From: Achromobacter sp. B7
GTDB lineage: Bacteria; Pseudomonadota; Gammaproteobacteria; Burkholderiales; Burkholderiaceae_B
Direction: 5' to 3'
NCBI RefSeq assembly: GCF_003600685.1
Contig: NZ_CP032084.1
Location: 2,294,001 to 2,358,000, forward strand
Length of the DNA stretch: 64,000 nucleotides
The number at the start of each line of letters is the position of its first letter. Position 1 is the first letter of the stretch. A program made the position numbers and the translations under genes. Positions 18,642-27,790 of this stretch are shown piece after piece. A model generated the notes under the pieces. It did not search any database. It worked only from the letters and a program-made list of their open reading frames with translations, and was not told where the DNA came from.

Positions 18642-18649
18642 GGTGTGCA

Positions 18650-19285
18650 ATGAGCACAACGGAACATGTAGAACCCGCTGGGGAAAATCCTGACCTGATT
18701 CATCGGATCGCCTCGTTGACGCGTATGTTGCGCGACAGCATGCGCGAGCTTGGGCTGGATCAGGCCATCAAAGACGCCGCCAACGCCATCCCCGATGCGC
18801 GCGATCGTTTGCGCTATGTGGCGCAGATGACCGAGCAGGCCGCCAACCGCGTGCTGAACGCCACCGAGCAGGCCGGCCCCATCCAGGACGGCATGTCGCG
18901 TTCGGCGCAGGCGCTGGATAGCCGCTGGCAACAATGGTACGACCAGCCGCTGGAAATGCCCGAAGCGCGTGAACTGGTCAAGGACACGCGCGCCTTCCTG
19001 GCGGACGTGCCCAAGCAGACGCAGCAGACCCAGTCCAAGCTGATGGAAATCATCATGGCGCAGGATTTCCAGGACCTGACGGGCCAGGTCATCATGCGCA
19101 TGATGGACGTGGTCGGCGCGATTGAGCGCGAGCTGTTGCAGGTGCTGCTGGACAACGTGCCGCAGGAACGCCGCGACGAGGCCAACAGCCTGTTGAACGG
19201 TCCGCAGATCAGTCCGCAGGGCAAGACCGATGTGGTCACCAGCCAGGACCAGGTGGACGACCTGCTGGCCAGCCTGGGGTTCTGA
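18650..19285 (+). CDS. cheZ: CheY-P phosphatase CheZ
   Basis: Dephosphorylates CheY-P. 211 residues, a long helical hairpin. The catalytic DLTGQ (D142, Q146) sits in [13 protein letters not shown], and the C-terminal CheY-binding peptide is [10 protein letters not shown]. Nine bases after cheY. A GC-rich perfect 8-bp hairpin follows at 19296-19324 without a T-run. Confidence 0.97.
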   Translation: MSTTEHVEPAGENPDLIHRIASLTRMLRDSMRELGLDQAIKDAANAIPDARDRLRYVAQMTEQAANRVLNATEQAGPIQDGMSRSAQALDSRWQQWYDQPLEMPEARELVKDTRAFLADVPKQTQQTQSKLMEIIMAQDFQDLTGQVIMRMMDVVGAIERELLQVLLDNVPQERRDEANSLLNGPQISPQGKTDVVTSQDQVDDLLASLGF

Positions 19286-19436
19286 TCGACCCATCGCGCC
19301 GCCCGGCCTGGCCGCCGGCGGCGCGTGCATAGAAGAATAAGCAGGGGGGCCTTGCAGTACGAGACAAGGCGCGCGCCGCGCGCCAGGCAACGGACGCCCA
19401 CAGAAGGCGGTCCGGGCCAGCACAAGGAGGTCCATC

Positions 19437-20981
19437 ATGGCCAGATCCGTATTCCGCCTCGGCGGCATGTGGGCACTGTTACGCCGCTTGAACCGGGGCG
19501 ACGGCACGCTGTCGGAACGCACCTTTTCCTTAAGTCCCGCGGTATTTCCCCTGCATCGTTTCCTGTCGCGCATGCGCGGGCGCGTGGTCACCGTCAGGCA
19601 ATCCAGCATTGAAATCGCGCTGAACGCGGCCCGCACGCAATACCAGGCGGGGCGCTGTTCGGTCTTGGCGCAAGAGCAGGCGCGGGCGGCGGGTGCGCTG
19701 GCGGACAGCGGCGCGCAGATTGCCGCGTTGTCCGCATCCACATCCGAACATGCACGCCAGATTGCCGACGTATCCGGCAAGAACCTGCATGCGGCCGAAG
19801 CGGCGCTGTCCGAGCTGTCCGACGTCAAATCCCGGGTCGACCGCATGACGCGCGAGATGGCCGCATTTACCGAAGTAGTGGGTCAGCTGACCCTGCGCGC
19901 GCGTTCGGTCGCGGACATCAGCAAGCTCATCAAGGACATTGCCCTGCAAACGCAGCTGCTGGCCTTGAACGCGGGCGTGGAAGCGGCCAGGGCAGGGGAC
20001 GCGGGGCGGGGCTTTGCGGTGGTGGCCAGCGAAGTGGGGCGGCTGGCCGAGCGCGTGAACGCCGCGACCAACGATATCGGCCGGCATACGGTTGAAATGC
20101 TGGACCTGGTCGACACCACCCAGCGCCAAACCGGCACGCTGCGCGAAGATGTGGACGCGTCCGGCGCGGTGCTGGACCGCACCTGCACCGACTTCGAACG
20201 CTTCGTGCGCGATTTCGGCAGCATGAACCTGCAAGTGAACGAAGTTGTGCAGGCCATCGGCGACGTCGACGCCACCAACCACGGCATGAGCCAGGAAGTG
20301 AGCCGCATCGCCGCCTTGAGCGCCGATGTGCTGGGCCGGGTGGGCAGCATGTCGGACGAGATCGACCGCATCCGCCGCCAGACGGAAAGCGTGCAGGAAG
20401 TGCTGGCGGACGTGCGCACCGGCCGCACTGCCTTTGACCAGTTGTGCGAGGCGGTCGAGAGTTTCCGCGATGCGGCCACGCGCTTGCTGGACGACGCCCG
20501 GCGCCGGGGCGTGGATGTGTTCGACCGCCATTACCAGCGCATCGCGGGCAGCGAGCCGCCGCGCTACCACACGCGTTACGACCGGGCCATCGACGACGCC
20601 TTGACGCAGTTGCTGGACGAGGTGCTGGACGCCGTGCCGGGCGGCATCTACACGCTGGTGGTGGATGCGCGCGGCTATGCGCCGGCCCACAACGGGCGCT
20701 TTTCGCATCCGCCCACGGGCGACCCGCAGCAGGACATCGCGCGGTCGCGGCACAAGCGCATCTTTGACGATCCGGTGGGCGCGCGGCTGGCGGCCAATAC
20801 CGGCGCGATGCTGTTCCAGACCTATTCTCGGGATACCGGCGAGATCGTCAACGACATTTCCGTCCCGCTTTATCTGGGGTCGGAACACTGGGGCGCCGTC
20901 CGTATCGGGCTGGACTACGTGCGCTTCCAGGCAGCGCTGGACGGGGGCCGCGCGCCCGCCATCGGGCGCAACGGCGAATAG
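19437..20981 (+). CDS. Soluble MCP-like protein with C-terminal sensor-like domain
   Basis: 514 residues with no membrane segment or signal peptide. The MCP signalling hairpin is in the first two thirds (tip region [20 protein letters not shown], then [17 protein letters not shown]). The last 150 or so residues form a separate alpha/beta domain ([40 protein letters not shown]) that looks Cache/PAS-like. So the sensor would be at the C-terminus, the reverse of usual receptors (domain name is an inference). The tip differs from the other MCPs ([11 protein letters not shown] in place of [11 protein letters not shown]). It has the strongest ribosome site of the window (AAGGAGGT, ending 8 bases before the ATG). 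Located between cheZ and flhB, 151 bases after cheZ. Confidence 0.88.
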   Translation: MARSVFRLGGMWALLRRLNRGDGTLSERTFSLSPAVFPLHRFLSRMRGRVVTVRQSSIEIALNAARTQYQAGRCSVLAQEQARAAGALADSGAQIAALSASTSEHARQIADVSGKNLHAAEAALSELSDVKSRVDRMTREMAAFTEVVGQLTLRARSVADISKLIKDIALQTQLLALNAGVEAARAGDAGRGFAVVASEVGRLAERVNAATNDIGRHTVEMLDLVDTTQRQTGTLREDVDASGAVLDRTCTDFERFVRDFGSMNLQVNEVVQAIGDVDATNHGMSQEVSRIAALSADVLGRVGSMSDEIDRIRRQTESVQEVLADVRTGRTAFDQLCEAVESFRDAATRLLDDARRRGVDVFDRHYQRIAGSEPPRYHTRYDRAIDDALTQLLDEVLDAVPGGIYTLVVDARGYAPAHNGRFSHPPTGDPQQDIARSRHKRIFDDPVGARLAANTGAMLFQTYSRDTGEIVNDISVPLYLGSEHWGAVRIGLDYVRFQAALDGGRAPAIGRNGE

Positions 20982-21044
20982 CGCCGCTTTCTTCCCGCTT
21001 CTTGGCTTATCGCCCAACCCCGGGCGATCCTAGAATCTCGGCGG

Positions 21045-21075
21045 GCGGCTCGTAATCCGAAAATCCGCGAGCCGC
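21045..21075. promoter_or_regulatory. Inverted repeat in the flhB leader
   Basis: GCGGCTCG (21045-21052) and CGAGCCGC (21068-21075), perfect 8-bp arms with 15 bases between. It lies 17 bases before the flhB ATG. A second dyad ATCGCCC/GGGCGAT lies at about 21009-21028. They could be operator sites or an mRNA structure near the ribosome site. Confidence 0.35.
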
Positions 21076-21091
21076 AACGACACCGCAGAGC

Positions 21092-22246
21092 ATGGCTGAA
21101 GAAAGCGACCTCGAGAAATCAGAAGCAGCCTCTCCCAGGCGCCTGGAAAAGGCGCGCGAGGAGGGGCAGATTGCGCGTTCCCGCGAACTGGGAACGTTCA
21201 TGATGCTGGCCGCCGGTGTCGGGGTGATCTGGGCGCTGGGCGGTTCGCTGTACCAGGGCATGAGCGGCGTGCTGCACAACGGCCTGGCCTTCGACCAGCG
21301 CATCGTGACGGACCCGGGCGTGATGGTGGAGCAGGCCGTGATCGGCTTCGGCCACGCCCTGACCGCCTTGCTGCCCGTATTCGGCGTGCTGGCGGTGGTG
21401 GCCGTGCTGTCCAGCGTGTTGCTGGGCGGTATCGTGATTTCCGGCAAGCCGCTGCAAGCCAATTTTTCGAAGCTGAGCCTGTTCGCCGGCCTGAAGCGGA
21501 TGTTCTCGTCGCAGACGGTGGTGGAACTGATCAAGGCGCTGGCCAAGGCGTTGCTGGTGGGTGGTGTGGCCGTCTGGGTCATCTGGCGCTACCACGACGA
21601 CATGCTGGGCCTGATGCACGTGGCCCCGTCGGCCGCGCTGATCAAGGCGCTGTCGCTGGTGGCGATCTGCTGCGCGTTGATCGTGTCCTCGCTGCTGGTG
21701 ATTGTGCTGCTGGATGTGCCATGGCAGATCTGGAGCCATTTGAAAAAGCTACGCATGTCCAAAGAGGATGTGCGCCAGGAACACAAGGAAAGCGAAGGCG
21801 ATCCGCACGTGAAGGCGCGTATCCGGCAGCAGCAGCGCCAGGCGGCGCGGCGCCGGATGATGTCGGAAGTGCCCAAGGCGGATGTGGTCGTGACCAACCC
21901 GACCCACTACGCCGTGGCGCTGAAGTACGACGAGGACAAAAGCGGCGCCCCGCGCGTGATCGCCAAGGGCACCGGCCTGATCGCGGCCAAGATCCGCGAA
22001 CTGGCTGCTGAAAACCGCATTCCCACATTGGAAGCGCCGCCGTTGGCGCGCGCATTGCATCAACACGTCGACCTGGGTAAGGAAATCCCGGCCGAGCTAT
22101 ATACCGCGGTGGCGGAAGTGCTGGCGTGGGTCTTCCAGCTGCGTTCGTGGCGGTCGGGATGGGGCGTCCAACCGACGGCCCCGACCCGCCTGGCCGTGCC
22201 CGCCGAGCTGGACCCGCAAGCAAAAACCGCAGCACAAGGAGTCTAA
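21092..22246 (+). CDS. flhB: Flagellar export gate protein FlhB
   Basis: Inner-membrane component of the export apparatus that switches substrate class from hook to filament. 384 residues: four membrane helices and a cytoplasmic domain with the self-cleavage site NPTH in DVVVTNPTHYAVALKYDED. The N-terminus EESDLEKSEAASPRRLEKAR is typical. 110 bases after the soluble MCP, 3 before flhA. Confidence 0.97.
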   Translation: MAEESDLEKSEAASPRRLEKAREEGQIARSRELGTFMMLAAGVGVIWALGGSLYQGMSGVLHNGLAFDQRIVTDPGVMVEQAVIGFGHALTALLPVFGVLAVVAVLSSVLLGGIVISGKPLQANFSKLSLFAGLKRMFSSQTVVELIKALAKALLVGGVAVWVIWRYHDDMLGLMHVAPSAALIKALSLVAICCALIVSSLLVIVLLDVPWQIWSHLKKLRMSKEDVRQEHKESEGDPHVKARIRQQQRQAARRRMMSEVPKADVVVTNPTHYAVALKYDEDKSGAPRVIAKGTGLIAAKIRELAAENRIPTLEAPPLARALHQHVDLGKEIPAELYTAVAEVLAWVFQLRSWRSGWGVQPTAPTRLAVPAELDPQAKTAAQGV

Positions 22247-22249
22247 GGT

Positions 22250-24367
22250 ATGAGCGCTTTGCTCACCATGTTGAAGAGTAGCGGGGCCGGCCATGCGCGG
22301 CTTCTGGCAGGTCCGATCCTGATCGTGATGGTGCTGGGCATGATGGTGCTGCCCCTGCCCACGTTCCTGCTCGACCTGTTGTTCACCTTCAACATTGCGC
22401 TGTCGGTAATGATCCTGCTGGTGGCCATGTTCACGCGCAAGCCGCTGGACTTTGCCGCCTTTCCGGCCGTGCTGCTGTTTGCAACGTTGCTGCGCCTGTC
22501 GCTGAACGTGGCGTCCACCCGCGTCGTGCTGCTGCACGGCCACACCGGCCCCGACGCGGCGGGCAAGGTGATCGAGGCGTTTGGCCACTTCCTGGTGGGC
22601 GGCAACTTTGCGGTCGGGATCATCGTGTTCGTGATCCTGACCATCATCAACTTCATCGTTATCACCAAGGGTGCGGGCCGGATTGCCGAAGTGGGCGCGC
22701 GCTTTACCCTGGACGCGATGCCCGGCAAGCAGATGGCCATCGACGCCGACCTGAACGCGGGCCTGATCGGCGAAGACGAAGCGCGCAAGCGCCGCGCCGA
22801 AGTGTCCCAGGAATCCGACTTCTTCGGCTCGATGGACGGCGCCAGCAAGTTCGTGCGCGGTGACGCGATTGCGGGCCTGCTGATCATGGTGATCAACGTG
22901 ATCGGCGGCCTGATCGTGGGCGTGGCCCAGCACGATATGTCGATGGCCGAGTCGGGCCGCGTCTACACGCTGTTGACCATCGGTGACGGCCTGGTCGCGC
23001 AGATTCCGGCGCTGGTGATTTCGACGGCGGCCGGTGTGGTGGTGTCGCGCGTGTCGACCGACCAGGACGTTGGCCAGCAGATCATGAGCCAGCTGTTCTC
23101 GAACCCGGCCGTGCTGTTCCTGACGGCCGGCATCATCGGCATCATGGGCCTGATCCCGAACATGCCGCACGTGGCGTTCCTGACGCTGGCTGGCGCGCTG
23201 GGCTACGGTGGCTGGGCCTTGCACAAGCGGCGCCTGGCTGCTGCGCAGGCCGCGGAAGTGGTGCCGCCGGCCGCGATCACACAAGCGCAGGCGGCAGCCG
23301 CCGAAGCCAGTTGGGACGATGTGTCCATGGTGGACCAACTGGGGCTGGAAGTGGGCTATCGCCTGATCCCGCTGGTGGACCACGCGCAGAACGGCGAGCT
23401 GCTGCATCGCATCCGCAGCCTGCGCAAGAAGTTTGCGCAGGACGTGGGCTTCTTGCCGCCTGTCGTGCACATTCGCGACAACCTGGAGCTGAAGCCCAAC
23501 GATTACCGCATCCTGCTGTCCGGTGTGGAAGTGGGCCATGGCGTGGCGATGCCGGGCCAGTGGCTGGCCATCGACCCGGGCGGCGTCACCATCCAGATCA
23601 AGGGCACGCCCACCACCGATCCGGCGTTCGGCTTGCCGGCGCTGTGGATCGACGGGGGCTTGCGCGATCAGGCGCAGGTGGCCGGTTACACGGTGGTGGA
23701 CGCGGGCACGGTGGTGGCCACGCACTTGAATCACCTGATGCACCGCCACGGTTCGAACCTGCTGGGCCGTCAGGAAGTGCAGCAGTTGCTGGACCGCATC
23801 GGCCGCGACGCGCCCAAGCTGGTGGAAGACCTGGTGCCCAAGACGCTGTCGCTGACGGCGTTGCAGAAGGTGCTGCAAGGCTTGCTGTCGGAAGAAGTGC
23901 CGATCCGCGACATGCGCACCATTATCGATACGCTGTCCGAGCACGGCCCGCGCCTGGCGGCGCAGGCGGCGGCCACGGGCGGTCAACCCGACATCAACGA
24001 ACTGATCATGCTGACGCGCCGCTCGCTCGGCCGCGCGATTACGCAGCAGTGGTTCCCGGGCGAAGGCGAGTTGCGGGTCATTGGGCTGGACGTGAAGCTG
24101 GAACGCGTGCTGTCGCAGGCAATGACGACCAGCGGTGGCCTGGAGCCCGGCCTGGCCGACACGCTGCTGCGCGAAACGCAGGCGGCGGTCGAGCGCCAGG
24201 AAGCGCAGGGCAATGCGCCGGTGCTGCTGGTGTCGCCAGTCTTGCGCGCGCCGTTGTCGCGCTTCCTGCGCCACCATTTGCCGCAGCTGGGCGTGTTGTC
24301 GAATACGGAAATACCGGATGAGCGCATGGTCCGCGTGACCGCGCTGATCGGCGGGAGTAATGGGTAA
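22250..24367 (+). CDS. flhA: Flagellar export gate protein FlhA
   Basis: Nonameric export gate with a cytoplasmic substrate-docking ring. 705 residues, the family norm. N-terminal membrane half with FPAVLLFATLLRLSLNVAST, the FHIPEP-type linker DQDV and MPGKQMAIDADLNAGLI, then the cytoplasmic domain. It ends TAA, overlapping by one base the ATG of flhF (TAATG), which indicates translational coupling. Confidence 0.97.
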   Translation: MSALLTMLKSSGAGHARLLAGPILIVMVLGMMVLPLPTFLLDLLFTFNIALSVMILLVAMFTRKPLDFAAFPAVLLFATLLRLSLNVASTRVVLLHGHTGPDAAGKVIEAFGHFLVGGNFAVGIIVFVILTIINFIVITKGAGRIAEVGARFTLDAMPGKQMAIDADLNAGLIGEDEARKRRAEVSQESDFFGSMDGASKFVRGDAIAGLLIMVINVIGGLIVGVAQHDMSMAESGRVYTLLTIGDGLVAQIPALVISTAAGVVVSRVSTDQDVGQQIMSQLFSNPAVLFLTAGIIGIMGLIPNMPHVAFLTLAGALGYGGWALHKRRLAAAQAAEVVPPAAITQAQAAAAEASWDDVSMVDQLGLEVGYRLIPLVDHAQNGELLHRIRSLRKKFAQDVGFLPPVVHIRDNLELKPNDYRILLSGVEVGHGVAMPGQWLAIDPGGVTIQIKGTPTTDPAFGLPALWIDGGLRDQAQVAGYTVVDAGTVVATHLNHLMHRHGSNLLGRQEVQQLLDRIGRDAPKLVEDLVPKTLSLTALQKVLQGLLSEEVPIRDMRTIIDTLSEHGPRLAAQAAATGGQPDINELIMLTRRSLGRAITQQWFPGEGELRVIGLDVKLERVLSQAMTTSGGLEPGLADTLLRETQAAVERQEAQGNAPVLLVSPVLRAPLSRFLRHHLPQLGVLSNTEIPDERMVRVTALIGGSNG

Positions 24368-27300
24368 TGAAGATAAGCCGCTTTGTAGGCGCCAATAGCC
24401 GTGACGTGATGCGCCAGGTGCGCCTGGCCCTGGGGCCGGACGCGCTGATCGTATCGAACCGCAGCGTGGACGGCGGGGTGGAAGTGCTGGCCACGTTGGA
24501 CGGCGCGTTCGAGGATTCTGCGTCGGACACGCCGCAACGCGATATGTCGTCGCACGCCGGGGCGTCCGGGGCCGCGGCTGCCGCGCCTTCGGGTTCGCGT
24601 CCGCAGGGGCCGGCGGTCTCACCCTACGGCGCGCAGCCCGCCGCACCTTATGGCGCGCAGCCCGACGCAGCTTACGGCGCGCAGCCCGCAGCAGCTTATG
24701 GCGCGCAGCCCACTGCACCTTACGGCGCGCAGTCCCCCGCAGCTTATGGCGCCGCGCCCGAGCGGCAAGAAGCGCGCCCCTACACGGCGGCGCCGCCCGC
24801 CATGCCGCAACCCGGCTACACGACCCCGTCGCGTTCGATTGCCGCGTATCAATCGGCATTTGCGTCGTCGGCGCAGCCGGAAGAAGAAGGCTCGCCTGTT
24901 GAGGCGAGTGCGGCAGCGATGCCGTTGGCGGCGTCGTATCCCACGCCGCTGCAACCCGCGACTGCGCAATCGTCGGCCGCGCAACCTGTTGCTTCGCAAC
25001 CGGCTTCCACGCCGGTCACCCCGCTGGTAGGCGCCGCGACCCGCGTCGAGCTGCCGGCCTTGGCACCCGCCCGTCCAGGCGCGCCGACGCACGCCACGCC
25101 GATGGCTGCCGCGTCGCCGCTCGCTGCGACTTCCGCCGCGATACCCGCCGCGTATTCGCCCGCATCGTCGGCCCCCGCGCATGCTGCATCGTCGGCCAAT
25201 GCACCCGCCGCTTATGCGCCCGCCGCATCCCCGGCCGCCGCGCCCGCCGCGTCTTCGACCACCGCGCGCGCCGCGGTCACCGCAGCCGCTGCGTCCGCAC
25301 CCGCGCCGTCCATGGCGCGCATGCCGGATGCGCCGTTGCGTCAGGCACCGCCGTCGTTGCCTCCGGACACCACGGCCGGTTTGCAGGATGCCATCAGCGC
25401 CTTGCGCGGCGCGCTGGAAACGCGGATGGACGGACTGCTTTGGGGTGGTCGCCCCGGCGCGACTCGTGAAGCCGCCGCCGCCGCGCTGTTCCGCAGCCTG
25501 CTGGATGCCGGGTTCAGCACAAAGCTGGTGCGCACGCTGGTGGACCGCCTGCCGCAAGGGCTGTCGTCCGACGCCGCGCAGGCGTGGGCGCGTAATGAAC
25601 TGGTTACCCACCTGCCCGTGGTGGCCTCGGAAGACGAATTCCTGGCCGGCGGCGTGTACGCGCTGGTCGGCCCGACGGGCGTCGGCAAGACCACCACGCT
25701 GGCCAAGCTGGCCGCCCGTTGCGTAGCCCGCGAAGGCCGCGATCAGGTCGCGATGTTGACGACCGACCTGTTCCGGATCGGCGCATTGGAACAATTGCAG
25801 ATCTACGGCCGCCTGATGGGCGTGCCCGCGCATTCCGTGCGCGACGCCGGCGAACTGCGCCGTATTCTTGCCGAACTGGGCAACCGCAAGATCGTGCTGA
25901 TCGACACCACCGGCATCAGCCAGCGCGACCGCCTGGTGGCCGAGCAGGCCGCGATGTTGACCAGCGCCGGCAAGCCCGTGCGCCGCCTGCTGGTGCTGAA
26001 CGCCGCCAGCCAGGGCGACACGCTGGACGAAGTGGCGCACGCCTATCGCAACGGCGTGGGCGAAGACGTGGCCGGCTGCATCATCACCAAGCTGGACGAA
26101 GCCACCCGCCTGGGCGCGGCGCTGGACACGGCCATCCGCCACCGCCTGCCCATCCACTACATGTCGGTGGGGCAGAAGGTGCCGGAACATATGGAACTGG
26201 CGCGCGCCGACGTGCTGATCGACCGGGCCTTTGCCATGGTCGAGCGCGCGCGCGCCCTGTACACGCCCAGCGAGGCGGACCTGGCGTCGCTGGTGCCGGC
26301 CGCGCGCGAGGCCGATGCCGTTGATCCTGCCCGCCGCCGCCAATTGCTGGCCTCGGCCATCCTGCGCCCGCAAGGCGGATCGGCGTCGATCGCCGCCGCA
26401 CAACATCTGGACGACACGATTGCCATGCTGGACAGCGATCCGGCCTGCGTACAAGCCCGGGCGTCCTGGCGCGACTATGTCGGCGACGGCGCGGGCGCCA
26501 GTCTGGCGGCGTTGGGCGACGACCCGCTAGCCATGGTGCGGCGTGAATTTTCGGCCACCTGCAACCGCCATCTGCTGGCCATGCATGGCAAGACCAGCAT
26601 GAAGGGCGAAGGTTTGCCGGGTGGTGTGTTGATGGGGTCGCTGCTGATGAGCGACCGGGGCGTGGCCCTGGCCGCGCCCGCGCAGCAGTTGGCGTTGGCC
26701 CACGGCATGTTGACCTCGTTCGCGCCCGGCGCGGCGGGTCTGGCGGATGCCGGCCCGGCGCTGCAAGCGCGCGTGCGCTGGCTGGGCGAACAGCTGCCGC
26801 GCCTGCCGATGGTGCATCTGCTGGAGGCCGGCACGTCGGCCTTGTGGCAGTCGTTAAGCGAGCAGGGCGCCTCGTGGGTGGCGCGCTGCCCGGGCGGCAT
26901 GCGCGTGGTGCAGGACGAATGCCCGACCAATCTGAATGCCGTCGGCAAAAGCGTGGGCTATCTGCCCGTGGGCCAGCCCGGCGACATGCCCGGTTTGACG
27001 CGCGAGCAGGGCGGCCAGACCGTGCCGCTGGCGCTGTGGGCCTCGGGCACCGAAATCACCCTGCCGGGCCGCTCCGAAACCGCGCCGATCCGCCTGGTCT
27101 GCGCGCGACTGATCGATACGGTCAGCGGCGAAATTGCCGTACAGCTGTTCGGGCTGACCAACTTGCCCGCGTCCCAGGCCGACGCCGCCACCGTCGCACG
27201 CTGGCTGGTATTGCAGGACGAAGCCAAGGCCGGCTTCCGCTACATGGCCAACGCGTGGCAGGCGCTGCCCGCCGTCGACGGCGCCCACACGCTGGCGCGC

Positions 27301-27483
27301 CAGTCATTGATGGCCGGCCAACTGGGCGCGGCCTGCTGGCAGATGGCGCATTCGCCGTCCGCCGCCGTCGTGCGCGGCCCGCTGTCCGGCATCATGGGCT
27401 CGGAACGCAAGCTGTCTGGCCGCCTGCTGCCCGTGGCAATCCTGAAAATGTTCGCCATGCTGGAGATGGCCGCGGGGGGCTGA
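24367..27483 (+). CDS. flhF: FlhF, SRP-like GTPase, unusually long
   Basis: SRP-family GTPase that helps place flagella and recruit early basal-body parts. 1038 residues against about 380-500 in most species. Start MKISRFVGANSRDVMRQV is the conserved N-terminus. Residues 60-315 are Ala/Pro/Tyr/Gln low complexity, including five exact 8-residue repeats of the YGAQPxAx type (24-bp DNA units). The NG domain runs from about 325 to 625: G1 is GPTGVGKTTT (from 435), then LTTDLFRIGALEQL, DTTGISQRD and ITKLDEATRLG. After it come about 400 residues that I do not recognise (640-1038). No flhG/fleN follows, although that is the usual partner. The gene ends at 27483, next to an octamer repeat. Confidence 0.92.
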   Translation: MKISRFVGANSRDVMRQVRLALGPDALIVSNRSVDGGVEVLATLDGAFEDSASDTPQRDMSSHAGASGAAAAAPSGSRPQGPAVSPYGAQPAAPYGAQPDAAYGAQPAAAYGAQPTAPYGAQSPAAYGAAPERQEARPYTAAPPAMPQPGYTTPSRSIAAYQSAFASSAQPEEEGSPVEASAAAMPLAASYPTPLQPATAQSSAAQPVASQPASTPVTPLVGAATRVELPALAPARPGAPTHATPMAAASPLAATSAAIPAAYSPASSAPAHAASSANAPAAYAPAASPAAAPAASSTTARAAVTAAAASAPAPSMARMPDAPLRQAPPSLPPDTTAGLQDAISALRGALETRMDGLLWGGRPGATREAAAAALFRSLLDAGFSTKLVRTLVDRLPQGLSSDAAQAWARNELVTHLPVVASEDEFLAGGVYALVGPTGVGKTTTLAKLAARCVAREGRDQVAMLTTDLFRIGALEQLQIYGRLMGVPAHSVRDAGELRRILAELGNRKIVLIDTTGISQRDRLVAEQAAMLTSAGKPVRRLLVLNAASQGDTLDEVAHAYRNGVGEDVAGCIITKLDEATRLGAALDTAIRHRLPIHYMSVGQKVPEHMELARADVLIDRAFAMVERARALYTPSEADLASLVPAAREADAVDPARRRQLLASAILRPQGGSASIAAAQHLDDTIAMLDSDPACVQARASWRDYVGDGAGASLAALGDDPLAMVRREFSATCNRHLLAMHGKTSMKGEGLPGGVLMGSLLMSDRGVALAAPAQQLALAHGMLTSFAPGAAGLADAGPALQARVRWLGEQLPRLPMVHLLEAGTSALWQSLSEQGASWVARCPGGMRVVQDECPTNLNAVGKSVGYLPVGQPGDMPGLTREQGGQTVPLALWASGTEITLPGRSETAPIRLVCARLIDTVSGEIAVQLFGLTNLPASQADAATVARWLVLQDEAKAGFRYMANAWQALPAVDGAHTLARQSLMAGQLGAACWQMAHSPSAAVVRGPLSGIMGSERKLSGRLLPVAILKMFAMLEMAAGG
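24625..24756 (+). repeat. 24-bp in-frame repeat inside flhF
   Basis: Five units of 24 bp (24625, 24649, 24673, 24697, 24721) and a partial sixth, each starting TAYGGCGCGCAG and coding for YGAQ plus four small residues. In frame, so copy number can change without breaking the protein. Confidence 0.85.
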
Positions 27484-27509
27484 AGTCCAGGGCCGAAGCC
27501 AAGGCAAGG

Positions 27510-27653
27510 CCCCAGAGCTCCAAAACTCCAAAGCCCCAAAGCTCCCAAGCTCCAAAGCCCCAGCGCCCCAGAGCCCCAGCGCCCCAAAGCCCCAAAGCCC
27601 CAAAGCCCCAAAGCCCCAAAGCCCCAAAGCCCCAGCGCCCCAGCGCCCCAGCG
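27510..27653. repeat. Tandem octamer array, 18 units, G-quadruplex candidate
   Basis: Eighteen uninterrupted 8-bp units. The core is six exact CCCCAAAG (27582-27629) followed by three exact CCCCAGCG (27630-27653); the nine before are variants such as CTCCAAAG and CCCCAGAG. On the minus strand this reads as GGGG runs every 8 bases with 4-base loops, a strong G-quadruplex pattern. It begins 27 bases after the flhF stop. Being 8 bp long, it would not keep a reading frame, so it is non-coding. Confidence 0.9.
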
Positions 27654-27696
27654 CCAGGCTCAAGCCCAGCCGAAGCCCCGGCACTCCTGTCCAGCA

Positions 27697-27736
27697 AAAA
27701 GCGCGTGGTATCCCGTTAGGGATCCCGCGCGCTTTT
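27697..27736. terminator. Bidirectional terminator between flhF and flgN
   Basis: 18-bp stem (27697-27714 with 27719-27736) containing two G-U pairs, loop GTTA. It has T-runs on both strands: TTTT on the plus side, and TTTTT on the minus side reading from flgN. It ends both convergent transcripts. For the flgN transcript it lies before the octamer array, for flhF after it. Confidence 0.85.
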
Positions 27737-27790
27737 CACAAGAATTCGCGTATTTTGGCGCGCATGCCGCGCCAGGGACTATACGCCGGA

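Larger units (their letters stand above)
27484..27790. other. Convergent intergenic region between flhF and flgN
   Basis: 307 bases between two genes that point at each other. It holds the 144-bp octamer array (27510-27653) and a two-way terminator (27697-27736). There is nothing else that I can support; long open frames here are by-products of the repeat. Confidence 0.6.

Noticed and set aside
22097..24859. 920-codon open frame antisense to flhA
   Set aside because: Covers a certain flhA gene; composition is Arg/His/Gln-rich with no domain; a by-product of high GC.
27304..27697. Open frames reading GLWGFGAL-type repeats on the minus strand
   Set aside because: They are translations of the 8-bp array, present in several frames at once, without start signals.
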